NCBI RefSeq assembly: GCF_006542335.1
Contig: NZ_CP032485.1
Span: 784,001 to 848,000, forward strand
Reading direction: 5' to 3'
Length of the DNA: 64,000 nt
Origin: Neokomagataea tanensis
GTDB taxonomy: Bacteria; Pseudomonadota; Alphaproteobacteria; Acetobacterales; Acetobacteraceae
Shown here: positions 1 to 8,500 of the stretch, piece after piece
Layout: every line of letters begins with the position of its first letter
Numbering within the stretch: position 1 is the first letter of the stretch
The notes under the pieces: model-generated
Databases searched by the model: none
Told to the model about the DNA's origin: nothing
The model's input: the letters and a program-made list of their open reading frames with translations, nothing else
Position numbers and translations under genes: made by a program

Positions 1-357
1 CAGGGCCTCGCACTTTATCAATTTGAACTCAGCGCAATGGGCTATGTCGGAGGTAATGGCGGCGCCGCCACACGCATAGAAGGCACATACGACTTCCTGC
101 TGACCAACCGCCTAATTCTACAACCCAATGTCGAGCTCAACGCCTACACACGAGCAGACCCTTCACGGGGTGTAGGCTCTGGGTTATCCGAAATCGATAC
201 CGGCCTACGCTTGCGCTACGAGCACTGGCGTAAACTCGCACCATACGTTGCCGTGACGTACAATACAGCCCTTGGGCAAGCACGACATTTTCCCGACAAC
301 CGGGAGGCCAATCGCACAGCTTTGCGTTTCGCCTTTGGTCTGCGCAGTTGGTTCTAA
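1..357 (+). CDS. copB: Copper resistance protein B (CopB/PcoB family), C-terminal part
   Basis: The reading frame is open from the first base, so only the C-terminal 118 codons are present. The visible part reads as the end of the outer-membrane CopB/PcoB barrel: alternating hydrophobic and polar strands, the LLLTNRLILQP-like strand, an LRLRYE strand followed by APYVAV, and a final strand ending in SWF, an aromatic terminus typical of outer-membrane barrels. CopB proteins sit in the outer membrane and are linked to copper tolerance, normally beside the multicopper oxidase copA; that partner would lie left of the window. A hairpin follows 24 bases after the stop. The family assignment is fairly firm, the copper role is from the family. 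Confidence 0.8.
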   Translation, partial: QGLALYQFELSAMGYVGGNGGAATRIEGTYDFLLTNRLILQPNVELNAYTRADPSRGVGSGLSEIDTGLRLRYEHWRKLAPYVAVTYNTALGQARHFPDNREANRTALRFAFGLRSWF

Positions 358-380
358 ACTCTCAACACAAATACGGCCCA

Positions 381-413
381 GACTGGCTCTCAAATATAAC
401 AAGAGAGCCAGTC
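381..413 (+). terminator. Hairpin after copB
   Basis: A perfect 11-bp inverted repeat (381-391 with 403-413) with an 11-base AT-rich loop begins 24 bases after the copB stop. The following bases are AT-rich but contain only a short T run (about 422-425), so it may be a weak intrinsic terminator. Confidence 0.55.
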
Positions 414-433
414 GTAAATGATTTTCTATGTAA

Positions 434-460
434 ATAATTAATAATAGTATTATTAATTAT
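434..460. promoter_or_regulatory. Perfect 27-bp AT-rich palindrome
   Basis: Thirteen-base arms (434-446 and 448-460) are exact reverse complements around a single central G at 447. All other bases are A or T. It lies about 240 bases upstream of feoA. It does not match the classical Fur box well (only the general AT pattern agrees). It may be a regulator site or a cruciform-prone element; the function is unknown. Confidence 0.4.
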
Positions 461-650
461 ATTCTTTCCTGCCTTAATATTATACACACAGGCATGAAAT
501 ATATAAAATAATTACGATTTACTTCACTCAAAAAACCATCTCTTGCGCAAAATTATAATTTCCAAACAAACATTAAAAACCCCATATTTTTGATCTGTAA
601 ATGCAATTTATTCGCATTTTTTTCCTTTTCGATCCAGCTCCAGACGCCTA

Positions 651-670
651 TCTAGAAAAGCAATTCTAGA
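651..670. promoter_or_regulatory. 7-6-7 inverted repeat just upstream of feoA
   Basis: TCTAGAA at 651-657 is mirrored by TTCTAGA at 664-670 with a six-base spacer. It ends 26 bases before the feoA GTG, a position suitable for an operator overlapping the promoter or leader. The half-site resembles the TTAGAA/TTCTAA core of alphaproteobacterial iron-control elements bound by Irr, but the spacing differs from what I recall, so this is only a candidate. Confidence 0.35.
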
Positions 671-696
671 CCTGCAACAAGGGGCCTGAGACAACC

Positions 697-939
697 GTGC
701 AAACGCTCGCTACACTGCCCAAAGACCATGAAGCCATTATTGCGGATGTGACATCCGTTACGAACACAGACGTCATTGCTTTGCGCCTTGGCGAACTTGG
801 CTTCGTTCCCGGTGAGCGTGTAGAAGTCATCGCCACAGGCCCATTCGGGCATGAGCCTATTGCCGTTCGCCTTGGGACGTCGCGCTTTGCGCTCCGCCAT
901 AGCGAGGCTGCACGTATTCACCTGCAGGACCCTAAATAA
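697..939 (+). CDS. feoA: Ferrous iron transport protein A
   Basis: Small cytoplasmic SH3-like protein of 80 residues that assists the FeoB ferrous iron permease. The central LRLGELGFVPGERVEV segment followed by a PIAVRLG strand and ALRHSEAARI is the usual FeoA pattern, and the length matches the family (about 75-85). The GTG start at 697 is preceded by AAGGGG about 12 bases upstream. feoB starts six bases after the stop, so the two are almost certainly co-transcribed and perhaps translationally coupled. The paired inverted repeats upstream are candidates for iron-dependent control, which is inference. Confidence 0.88.
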   Translation: MQTLATLPKDHEAIIADVTSVTNTDVIALRLGELGFVPGERVEVIATGPFGHEPIAVRLGTSRFALRHSEAARIHLQDPK

Positions 940-945
940 CCCCCT

Positions 946-2781
946 ATGTCGATTAGCCAACCTCGTCACATCGCGCTTGCTGGCAACCCCAATTGCGGCA
1001 AAACATCACTGTTCAATCAGTTGACAGGTAGCCGTCAAAAAGTCGGCAACTACGCTGGTGTGACGGTGGAACGAAAGGTCGGCTTCTTTAACACACCTCG
1101 CAACACGCCCATACGCGTGCTCGATCTACCCGGCGCATATAGTCTCTCATCAACAAGTCCTGATGAAGATATCACGCGCGATATCTGCCTTGGCCGCCAC
1201 CCGGCGGAGCAACAGCCCGACTTGCTCATCGGCGTCATTGCCGCATCCAACCTGCGGCTTCATCTGCGCTTTCTGCTCGAACTCAAGCAAATTGGCCGAC
1301 CCGTTATTGTTGCGCTCAACATGATGGACGAAGCCGAAAAGGCCGGCCTGACTATCGATGTGGAAGGGCTTTCGGCAGCGCTTGATATGCCTGTTATCCC
1401 TATTGTCAGCCTACACAAACAAGGGATCGCGCCTCTCCTTGCACAGCTCGACGCCGAAATTACCCCGCCAAGCCCCTTGCCGGAAAATACCAATTTCCAC
1501 GTCGAAGTCCGGCGCCTGATAGAAGAATTTGTTAAGCAGCCAGCCACCCCCAGAGAACGCCTTACCGACCAGCTTGATCGATGGACGCTGCATCCGGTCT
1601 TTGGCCCACTCATCCTCCTCGGCATTTTGTTCATTATGTTCCAAACCGTCTTTGCATGGGCTCAACCCATCATGGACGCCCTTGGAAACGGCCTGAACGC
1701 CCTAGGTGCTTGGTTACTTGCCCCTCTACCTGACGGAATGCTGCACAGCCTTTTGGCAGATGGCGTCGTTGCAGGCGCAGGAACTGTCGTCGTTTTCCTG
1801 CCGCAAATTCTCATCCTCTTCCTGTGGATTATTACCCTTGAAGAGTCCGGCTATCTTCCACGCGCAGCCTTCCTGCTTGACCGCGTCATGGCCATGGCCG
1901 GCCTAAGCGGCCGCTCTTTTATTCCGCTTCTCTCCAGTTTTGCATGCGCCATACCGGGCATTATGGCTGCCCGTACCATCCAAAACCCGCGCGACCGCTT
2001 GGTGACGATCCTGATCGCACCGCTCATGACATGTTCAGCGCGTTTACCGGTTTATACCCTGCTTATAGGGGCCTTTGTGCCGCGCCATACGGTATTAGGG
2101 TTTATGAACCTCCAAGGCCTTGTACTCTTTGGCCTTTACGCAGCAGCTATCATCAGTGGCATTATCGCCGCACGCATCATGACGCACGGCGTCGCATCGC
2201 AAGAGCACCCCTTATTGCTGGAGCTCCCGCCTTATCGCCGTCCGCTTCTGCGCAGCGTTGCATTGGGGCTATGGCAGCGCGCTGTGATGTTTCTTTCCCG
2301 CGTTGGCACAATTATCGTCTCGCTCAACGTGCTGCTCTGGGGGCTTTCCAGCTTCCCTCTCCCGCCCGCACATGCCGCAGGCGCTGCAATTGACTACAGC
2401 ATAGCAGGCCGCATTGGGCACTTGATGCAGCCCATTTTCGCCCCCCTAGGGTTTAACTGGCAAATTTGTGTCGCACTCATTCCCGGCTTGGCCGCACGTG
2501 AAGTCGCGATCAGCTCCCTCGCTACCGTGTATGCTATTGGCACCACCGACGATGATGCGGGCGATAAACTTTTACCTATTCTTTCCAGCCAATGGTCAAT
2601 GGCCACGGCTTTTGCACTGCTCGCTTGGTATGTTTACGCACCACAATGCATCTCGACATTAGCCGTCATGCGCCGCGAAACACGCTCTCTTAAGGTCGTG
2701 CTCGGAGCCGCTGCTTATTTATTTGGGCTAGCCTATTTGGCTGCGTTTCTCACGCACTATATAACCCTGAAGACGCTGTAA
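946..2781 (+). CDS. feoB: Ferrous iron transport protein B (GTP-dependent permease)
   Basis: Inner-membrane Fe(II) permease with an N-terminal G domain. Residues 13-21 form the P-loop GNPNCGKTS; the G2 threonine region (NYAGVTVE), G3 DLPGAYSL and G4 NMMD follow. The membrane part has the two mirrored gate segments, including the Cys-containing SFACAIPGIMAARTI and TCSARLPVY motifs associated with the FeoB pore. At 611 residues it is shorter than the 750-residue enterobacterial form: the helical GDI spacer after the G domain is reduced to about 60 residues, as in many alphaproteobacteria. No good ribosome site precedes ATG 946, so coupling to feoA is likely. Confidence 0.95.
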   Translation: MSISQPRHIALAGNPNCGKTSLFNQLTGSRQKVGNYAGVTVERKVGFFNTPRNTPIRVLDLPGAYSLSSTSPDEDITRDICLGRHPAEQQPDLLIGVIAASNLRLHLRFLLELKQIGRPVIVALNMMDEAEKAGLTIDVEGLSAALDMPVIPIVSLHKQGIAPLLAQLDAEITPPSPLPENTNFHVEVRRLIEEFVKQPATPRERLTDQLDRWTLHPVFGPLILLGILFIMFQTVFAWAQPIMDALGNGLNALGAWLLAPLPDGMLHSLLADGVVAGAGTVVVFLPQILILFLWIITLEESGYLPRAAFLLDRVMAMAGLSGRSFIPLLSSFACAIPGIMAARTIQNPRDRLVTILIAPLMTCSARLPVYTLLIGAFVPRHTVLGFMNLQGLVLFGLYAAAIISGIIAARIMTHGVASQEHPLLLELPPYRRPLLRSVALGLWQRAVMFLSRVGTIIVSLNVLLWGLSSFPLPPAHAAGAAIDYSIAGRIGHLMQPIFAPLGFNWQICVALIPGLAAREVAISSLATVYAIGTTDDDAGDKLLPILSSQWSMATAFALLAWYVYAPQCISTLAVMRRETRSLKVVLGAAAYLFGLAYLAAFLTHYITLKTL

Positions 2782-2804
2782 ATCCGCGCTAAGGACATTG
2801 CGTA

Positions 2805-3002
2805 ATGATTGAGACACTCATCGCGACCCTGCTCGTACTCGCTGCCGCTCTATATTGGGCGATGCGCCTGTTCCCGGGCATTCGCAAACCCTTATACGCA
2901 GCGATTGGCCGCAATACCCAGCCCAGCACCGCACCACAAACCCGCTCAGGCTCATGCGGTGGATGCACAGGATGCGGCGGAAAAAGCGGCGGCTGCCACT
3001 AG
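2805..3002 (+). CDS. FeoB-associated small Cys-rich membrane protein
   Basis: A 65-residue protein with one N-terminal membrane segment (about residues 4-22), a basic linker and a Cys/Gly-rich tail in which five Cys lie in the last 16 residues (CGGCTGCGGKSGGCH). An AAGGA ribosome site sits nine bases before the ATG, and the gene starts 23 bases after feoB. Small proteins of this design are common third members of feo operons (FeoB-associated Cys-rich proteins, also DUF6587-like), and the Cys cluster suggests metal binding. The exact function is not established. It is not the winged-helix FeoC. Confidence 0.75.
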   Translation: MIETLIATLLVLAAALYWAMRLFPGIRKPLYAAIGRNTQPSTAPQTRSGSCGGCTGCGGKSGGCH

Positions 3003-3050
3003 CTGCACGGCCTTCACAAACACCGCGTCCAACTCTGCATTGCTTACCTA

Positions 3051-3081
3051 TAAAAAACGCAGCGGCTCTTACACCGCTGCG
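3051..3081 (-). terminator. Intrinsic terminator of the S9 peptidase gene
   Basis: An 8-bp GC-rich stem (3058-3065 with 3074-3081) with an 8-base loop. Read on the minus strand it is followed by six T residues (complement of 3052-3057), the classical intrinsic terminator layout, 28 bases after the peptidase stop. It also lies downstream of the feo operon but has no T run in that direction. Confidence 0.75.
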
Positions 3082-3109
3082 CAAAATGCGACATGATTAC
3101 ACGAAACGC

Positions 3110-5239
3110 TTAATGCGCCACGCCACCTAGAGCGGACCAAGCATATGTCCAGCTCAAAGCCTGTGTCTGGGCAATCTCAGTCTGGCTTGCGCCAAAACCG
3201 TGCCCGCCCGCAACTTGCTCCCAGTAATAATACGGCAGGTTCAGCTCGCTCATACGCCACGCAAAACGCCGCGCATGTACCGGGCCAACACGGTCGTCCT
3301 TTGTCGTAGTTTCAATAAACGGCACGGGATATTGCGTCCCAGCCTTCAAGTTTTGCAATGGGGAAATCTTACGCAAAAAGTCCCGCTGCTCAGGAATGGA
3401 TACAGTACCATATTCCCCAACCCATGATGCACCAGCCGACATGTGCTCGTAGTTCATCATGTCCAGCAGAGGCACTTCAATATCCACCGCTTTCCAGAAA
3501 TCCGGGTGCTGGGTAAATTCAACGCCCATCAGCAAGCCGCCGTTGGAACCACCACGGATAGCAAGATGCTGCGAAGAGGTGATGTGGCGCGCAGCCAAGT
3601 CATGCGCAACGGCCGCGAAATCGTCATAGATATGCTGGCGGCGCGTCTTCAGCCCTGCTTCATGCCATGCCGGGCCAAACTCACCACCACCACGAATGTT
3701 TGCCAGCACGTAAACACCGCCATGGCTCAACCAATTCACGCCAATCCCCGCTGAGTAAGACGGAAAGAGCGGCACCTCAAAGCCACCATACGCATAAAGC
3801 AGCGTAGGATTAGCGTCGTTATGTGGCATGTCCTTTGCGTGTACGACAAAGTAAGGAATATCCGTTCCATCTGTCGAACGCGCTTGGAACTGATCCACAG
3901 TCATCGCGGAAGCATCGAATTGTGCTGGTAAAGTATGAACTTCCCGCACCGTCGCCGCATCGGTATCGATCGACCACACTGTGGGGGGCGTTAAGAAGCC
4001 CTCTGATTCCGCATAAGCAAGCGGGCTGGCATGGTCTGCACTGATAAGATTGACCGAGAGGTTCTTGGGCAGCGGTAGCTGTGAGCGGTTAAACGTATCT
4101 CCCGATGGCGTAAAGACGTGCAACTCGCCCCGCACGTTGTCATAGAGAGAGACCAGAATGTGGCCATGACTTACCACCGCCGCTTCAATCACTTGCTTAG
4201 ACTGCGGCTGTACCAACATCTGAGGCATGCGGCGGCGGTCTAGATCCACCAACACCACTGACCCCGCCTGAAAGTTTGGACCGTGAGTATCCCAGTCTTG
4301 GTCCAGACGAACAACCAGCTTGTGCCCCAAAAGTCCTGTTACGTCTGCTCTTTCTGGCAAATCCAGCGGAATGATACGTCCCTTTTCGTATTGATAAAAA
4401 CGAGACGAAAACGCATCAATTCCTTCGCGGATCAACGCAACCTGATTGCCCTTTCCGTCATGCAACACGAAGGGATCAACCGACACATCCGTTTGCTTCC
4501 CTGTGAAAACAGTCGTCGCGCTGGAGAGCTTTTTGCCCCGCTTCAAGATTTTCACAATATAGGGATAGGAAGACTTCGTTACGTCTTTCTCGGTCCAAGG
4601 GTAACTAACTAGCAAGGTATCACGGTCAAGCCAGTCTGCCGCCATTTTGGCATGCGGCAGAGTGAAGCCATTTGGCACAAACTTGCCGGTAGACAAATCA
4701 AACTCCCGTTGTGTTACGGCGTCCTCACCACCATCGGACAAAGCCAACAAGCAACGGCTCTGCTGCAAATCCAAGCATGAAAGACCGTGGTAGACCCAGT
4801 TTTTTTGCTCCGACGCCGCCAAAGCATCCAAATCAAGGACGGTCGTCCAATTCGGAGCTTCCGATGCATAATCCGCCTGTGTCGTACGACGTAAAATACC
4901 CCGTTGATGACTGGCATCGCGCCAGAAATTATAAATCATACCATCAATCTGCTCTGGCATAGCCAAGCGATCATGAGTTTGAAGCAGCTTTAGTGAAGCA
5001 TCGTAAAACGACTTGAATAAGGGTTTTTGGCCTAGTGTATTCAACGTCTTCTGGTTCTGCGCGCGCACCCAGTCCATTGCTTGCGCACCATCAATTTGGT
5101 CCAGCCATGCTGGCGCCGCTGCATGCTCTACATCTGTTGCGGCTTTGGATGGAGCTGTTTGCGCATAGCTTGCACCAGCATGAAGCACCGACACACTTGC
5201 CATTAAAAGGCCGAGACGTCGGATAGAGACAAAAGACAT
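3110..5239 (-). CDS. Secreted prolyl oligopeptidase family protein (S9A)
   Basis: Serine peptidase of clan SC with an N-terminal beta-propeller and a C-terminal alpha/beta-hydrolase domain. The nucleophile Ser is in GGSNGGLLMG, the Asp in TTKDDRVGP and the His in GGHGFGA, so the triad is complete. The N-terminus (MSFVSIRRLGLLMASVSVLH, then Ala-rich ending AQT) is a signal peptide, so the enzyme is exported, unlike classical cytoplasmic POP. The start at 5239 is preferred over one ten codons upstream because AAGGAAG sits at the right distance. Length about 709 residues is normal. It is probably a periplasmic peptidase for short peptides; a second, cytoplasmic S9 enzyme lies at 44.4 kb. Confidence 0.88.
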   Translation of the reverse strand: MSFVSIRRLGLLMASVSVLHAGASYAQTAPSKAATDVEHAAAPAWLDQIDGAQAMDWVRAQNQKTLNTLGQKPLFKSFYDASLKLLQTHDRLAMPEQIDGMIYNFWRDASHQRGILRRTTQADYASEAPNWTTVLDLDALAASEQKNWVYHGLSCLDLQQSRCLLALSDGGEDAVTQREFDLSTGKFVPNGFTLPHAKMAADWLDRDTLLVSYPWTEKDVTKSSYPYIVKILKRGKKLSSATTVFTGKQTDVSVDPFVLHDGKGNQVALIREGIDAFSSRFYQYEKGRIIPLDLPERADVTGLLGHKLVVRLDQDWDTHGPNFQAGSVVLVDLDRRRMPQMLVQPQSKQVIEAAVVSHGHILVSLYDNVRGELHVFTPSGDTFNRSQLPLPKNLSVNLISADHASPLAYAESEGFLTPPTVWSIDTDAATVREVHTLPAQFDASAMTVDQFQARSTDGTDIPYFVVHAKDMPHNDANPTLLYAYGGFEVPLFPSYSAGIGVNWLSHGGVYVLANIRGGGEFGPAWHEAGLKTRRQHIYDDFAAVAHDLAARHITSSQHLAIRGGSNGGLLMGVEFTQHPDFWKAVDIEVPLLDMMNYEHMSAGASWVGEYGTVSIPEQRDFLRKISPLQNLKAGTQYPVPFIETTTKDDRVGPVHARRFAWRMSELNLPYYYWEQVAGGHGFGASQTEIAQTQALSWTYAWSALGGVAH

Positions 5240-5558
5240 GAAAAACACTTCCTTATATACTCTGCTCACACAGCGTATTTCGCTGCCAGCTCAAGAGAGC
5301 TACCCGCATAATGAAAACAATATTTAGCTAATGCTAAACCGAAACCTCGCGAGAGGGAACAACCATCTTTCTCCATCGTTTTATTGTGTTGTACTCCAAA
5401 ACACGCCCTGCATTGCCCCGACGACACATCTCCAAAAAACATTTCATTAGGGGATGAATTACCCGCCTGCCTGCGCTAGAGCGTGGGGAGCATACGTCTC
5501 ACCACATGGGTCGCATGAGGGTTCCCTCTGGCCCGGCACGCCGGAAATGGATAGCACT
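5240..5558. other. Divergent promoter region between the S9 peptidase and putA
   Basis: About 319 bases separate the two chosen starts. The part next to the peptidase is AT-rich and should hold both promoters. A small inverted repeat, TTTAGC-TAAT-GCTAAA at 5323-5338, is a possible operator for a dimeric regulator. An in-frame ATG for putA exists at 5454 but has an AGGGG directly abutting it, leaving no spacing, so I treat 5454-5558 as probable leader. Confidence 0.45.
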
Positions 5559-8500
5559 ATGACCTCACCCCTGACGGTCCCGGCTCTCGCTGAACCATTC
5601 GCCAATATGCTGCCCCATATGGGCCGCATGCCGGCCATGCCCTCCCGTACGAAAATCGATGCCATGCGGCACACCAGCGAATATGCATGCATCACTGAGC
5701 TTTTATCGCTGCTAACAATAACGGCTGAACAAGACGCAGCCATCAGCGCACAAGCAGAGCACCTCGCCACCATCCTCCACACCGCGCCGCGCAGTGCTAT
5801 TGGTACGCTGCTTGAGGCCTTCCCCCCCGACAGCGCCCATGGACAGGCTTTGCTCGCACTCGCAGAGGCCTTTTTACGTATCCCAGACCACGCAACGCGC
5901 GAGGCATTGATTGATGCTCAGGTCCGCACATTGGACTGGGCCACCCCAACCTCCAAGACCAATGCCCCAACCCTCGTTTCAATGCTTACGAAGGGGCTAT
6001 CTCTCGCCAGTCATTTACGCAAAGGCAGCGCATTTAGTCTACGCCGCCTGACACTGCAAACATCAGCCCCTCTCATTCGTCACGGGCTGGAAAAAACACT
6101 ACGCGCAGCAGCCGAAGAAGTGGCACTTGGCACCACACCCAACGAAGCCCTGCGCGCCGCACAAAACACCCGTAAAAGAGGCTTCAGTCACACTTTCGAC
6201 CTCTGCTGCCCCGCTGCGCTGAACACAGACCAAGCCCACTCAGCACTTCATCAGTTTGAAGCACTTTTGGAAGCCTGTAGCCGTCATTCCGGAATGACGG
6301 GCGGGCGCCCGGAGCGCCCTACGCTCACCCTGCGCCCAACTCTGTTCTGCCCTCATTTCTCAAGCCTGCGCCATGATCAAATCATGGAAGATTTTCTGCC
6401 AACGCTCACACGTCTGGCAGAGCGCACACGCCAGCTTGATTTGGGGCTGATCCTAACCGTCGAGCACAGCAAAGAAATCGACCTTTGCTTGGACCTCCTT
6501 ACTGCACTCTGCGCTCAAAGAGAGCTTGAGGGCTGGGATGGCCTAGGCATGACAGTACAATCCCACGATCGGCGGGCTCTCGCCATCACACAACATCTGA
6601 TCGCTCTTGGCCGTTCAACCGGGCGCCGCCTTATCGTGCGGCTGACGCGCGGCGCAGCATGGCGTGCCGAGCAAAACAGAGATGATACCCTTGCCCCGAC
6701 GCCACTCTTCTCACGGAGTTGCCACACAGACCTGAGCTACCTTGCTTGCGCGCAGGCACTTCTCAATAACCTCGATAGCGCCTACCCGCATTTTGCAACG
6801 CACAACCCCCGACTTGTGGCACATATTCAAAACCTCGCACCGCAAGCCCGGCGCGGTGATTTTGAGTTCGAATGCCTGCACGGCCTTGCCCAACCTTTGG
6901 CGGAGGCTTTGCGCCCGCCCAAAAGCCCAAATGCACCTCCATGCCGGCTGCATGTCCCAATTGGTCCGGCAACAACCGTGCTGCCCGCGCTCGTCAAACA
7001 ACTCAGAGAAAGTGACGGCCCTAGCCCACTTTTATCAAGCGCAAAGCACACGCAAGACGACGTGATAGAAACGCTCACAGCCAGCCCCATCAACGCGGCA
7101 CATATTCTCCGAAGCAACACGCTTCACACTGCGCACGTACCAGAAACAACCGATCCCACAGCCCTTCCGCCACTCTTTGAGCTCGACCTCTCAGACCCAG
7201 CCGACCAACGCGCACTGCATGAAGCGCTCACATCGGGCACTCCCGCAGCTTTGCCGTTCATTCATCCCTTAACCGCTGCAATGACGCAGGAACCACCGCC
7301 GCAACATTACGGCCGGCGCATCTGCAACCCTGCTGCACGGCAAGATGCAATCGGAGATGTGCTGGAAACAGATGCTCAAACACTCCTCCAAGCCTTAGAG
7401 ACTGCGGATTCATATTTGACGGAATGGCGGCTTCAACCTTCCGCACATCGCGCAACCCTTTTACGAGATGCCGCTCAGGCCATTGAAAATCACTACGTCC
7501 CGCTGCTTGGCTTCATTATCCGCGAGACCGGCAAAACCTTTTTGTCCGCCCTCAGCGAACTACGCGACGGTGTGACGGCCCTCTATCAAGCTGCTCAAGA
7601 GGCCGAAAACAGTAGCCTGACAGCAGCCCCACTTGGCCTGATCGCCTGTATCAGCCCCTGGAGCAGCCCATTCGCAGCTTTCATGCGGCAAATTGCCTTT
7701 GCACTGGCTGCTGGTAACATCGTTCTCGCGAAGCCCGCCGCCCAAACACCTTTCACTGCGCATACAGCCATCCAGCACCTCCACGCTGCCGGAATTCCTG
7801 CAGAAGCACTGCATTTCCTCCCCGGCAACGAACTCGTCAGCGAAGAGCTGGTCAGTGACCCGCGTATCGATGGCGTACTTTTTACCGGCTCCACATCTGC
7901 CAGTAAAAATATCTCCCGTCTTATCGGAGATCGCACCGGACGAACGGACGCCCCCGTCACGCTCATTGCCCGTAGCGGTGGGCAAAACACTCTCTTGGCT
8001 GATAGCTCCGCTCAACCAGGGCAAATCGTACACGATGTTATCCGCCTCGCCTTCGCGGATAATGGCCAAAATTGCGGTGCTTTACGCATACTTCTGCTTC
8101 AGGAAGATAATGCAGATAAGGTCATCTCTTTGCTTCAAGGCGCTTTAAGCACCTTAAATCTTGGAGACCCTGCGCGCCTATCAACCGATCTCGGCCCAAT
8201 GATCAACGCCGAAACACGCACAGAAACCTTGGCTTACATCGACCAAATGCGCCGTGCCGGGCGCAAAGTCTGGGCTGCCCCATTAAAAGAGCCTGACCGC
8301 AATGCAGGCCACCACCCCGGTAGCTATCTCCCTCCGACACTCATTGAGATCGGACGCGTCGCTGACATACCGCGCGAGGTCTTTGGTCCCGTCTTACACA
8401 TACGGCGTTTCAATAAAAACGAACTGGAAGGTGTGATAGATGCAGTCAATGCCTCTGGCTACGCCCTGAGTTTCGGGGTGCACTCACGTGTTCCTGCAAC

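Larger units (their letters stand above)
414..696. other. AT-rich intergenic region upstream of feoAB
   Basis: This gene-free stretch (copB stop to feoA start is 339 bases) is strongly AT-rich compared with the genes on both sides. It holds two inverted repeats annotated separately (434-460 and 651-670), and it should contain the feoAB promoter. I could not pick a confident -35/-10 pair because almost every window in it looks like a -10 box. No open frame with a ribosome site is present. Confidence 0.6.

Noticed and set aside
434..460. Calling the feo-upstream palindrome a Fur box
   Set aside because: It differs from the GATAATGATAATCATTATC consensus at many of the key positions, so only a neutral regulatory label is justified.
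2809..3130. Overlapping frames of 91 and 95 codons over the FeoB-associated small gene
   Set aside because: Out-of-frame shadows; only the 65-residue frame has a ribosome site and a sensible membrane plus Cys layout.
5454..5558. putA starting at ATG 5454
   Set aside because: The only Shine-Dalgarno-like AGGGG directly touches the ATG with no spacer, and the added 35 residues do not resemble PutA; later ATGs are more likely, though not proven.
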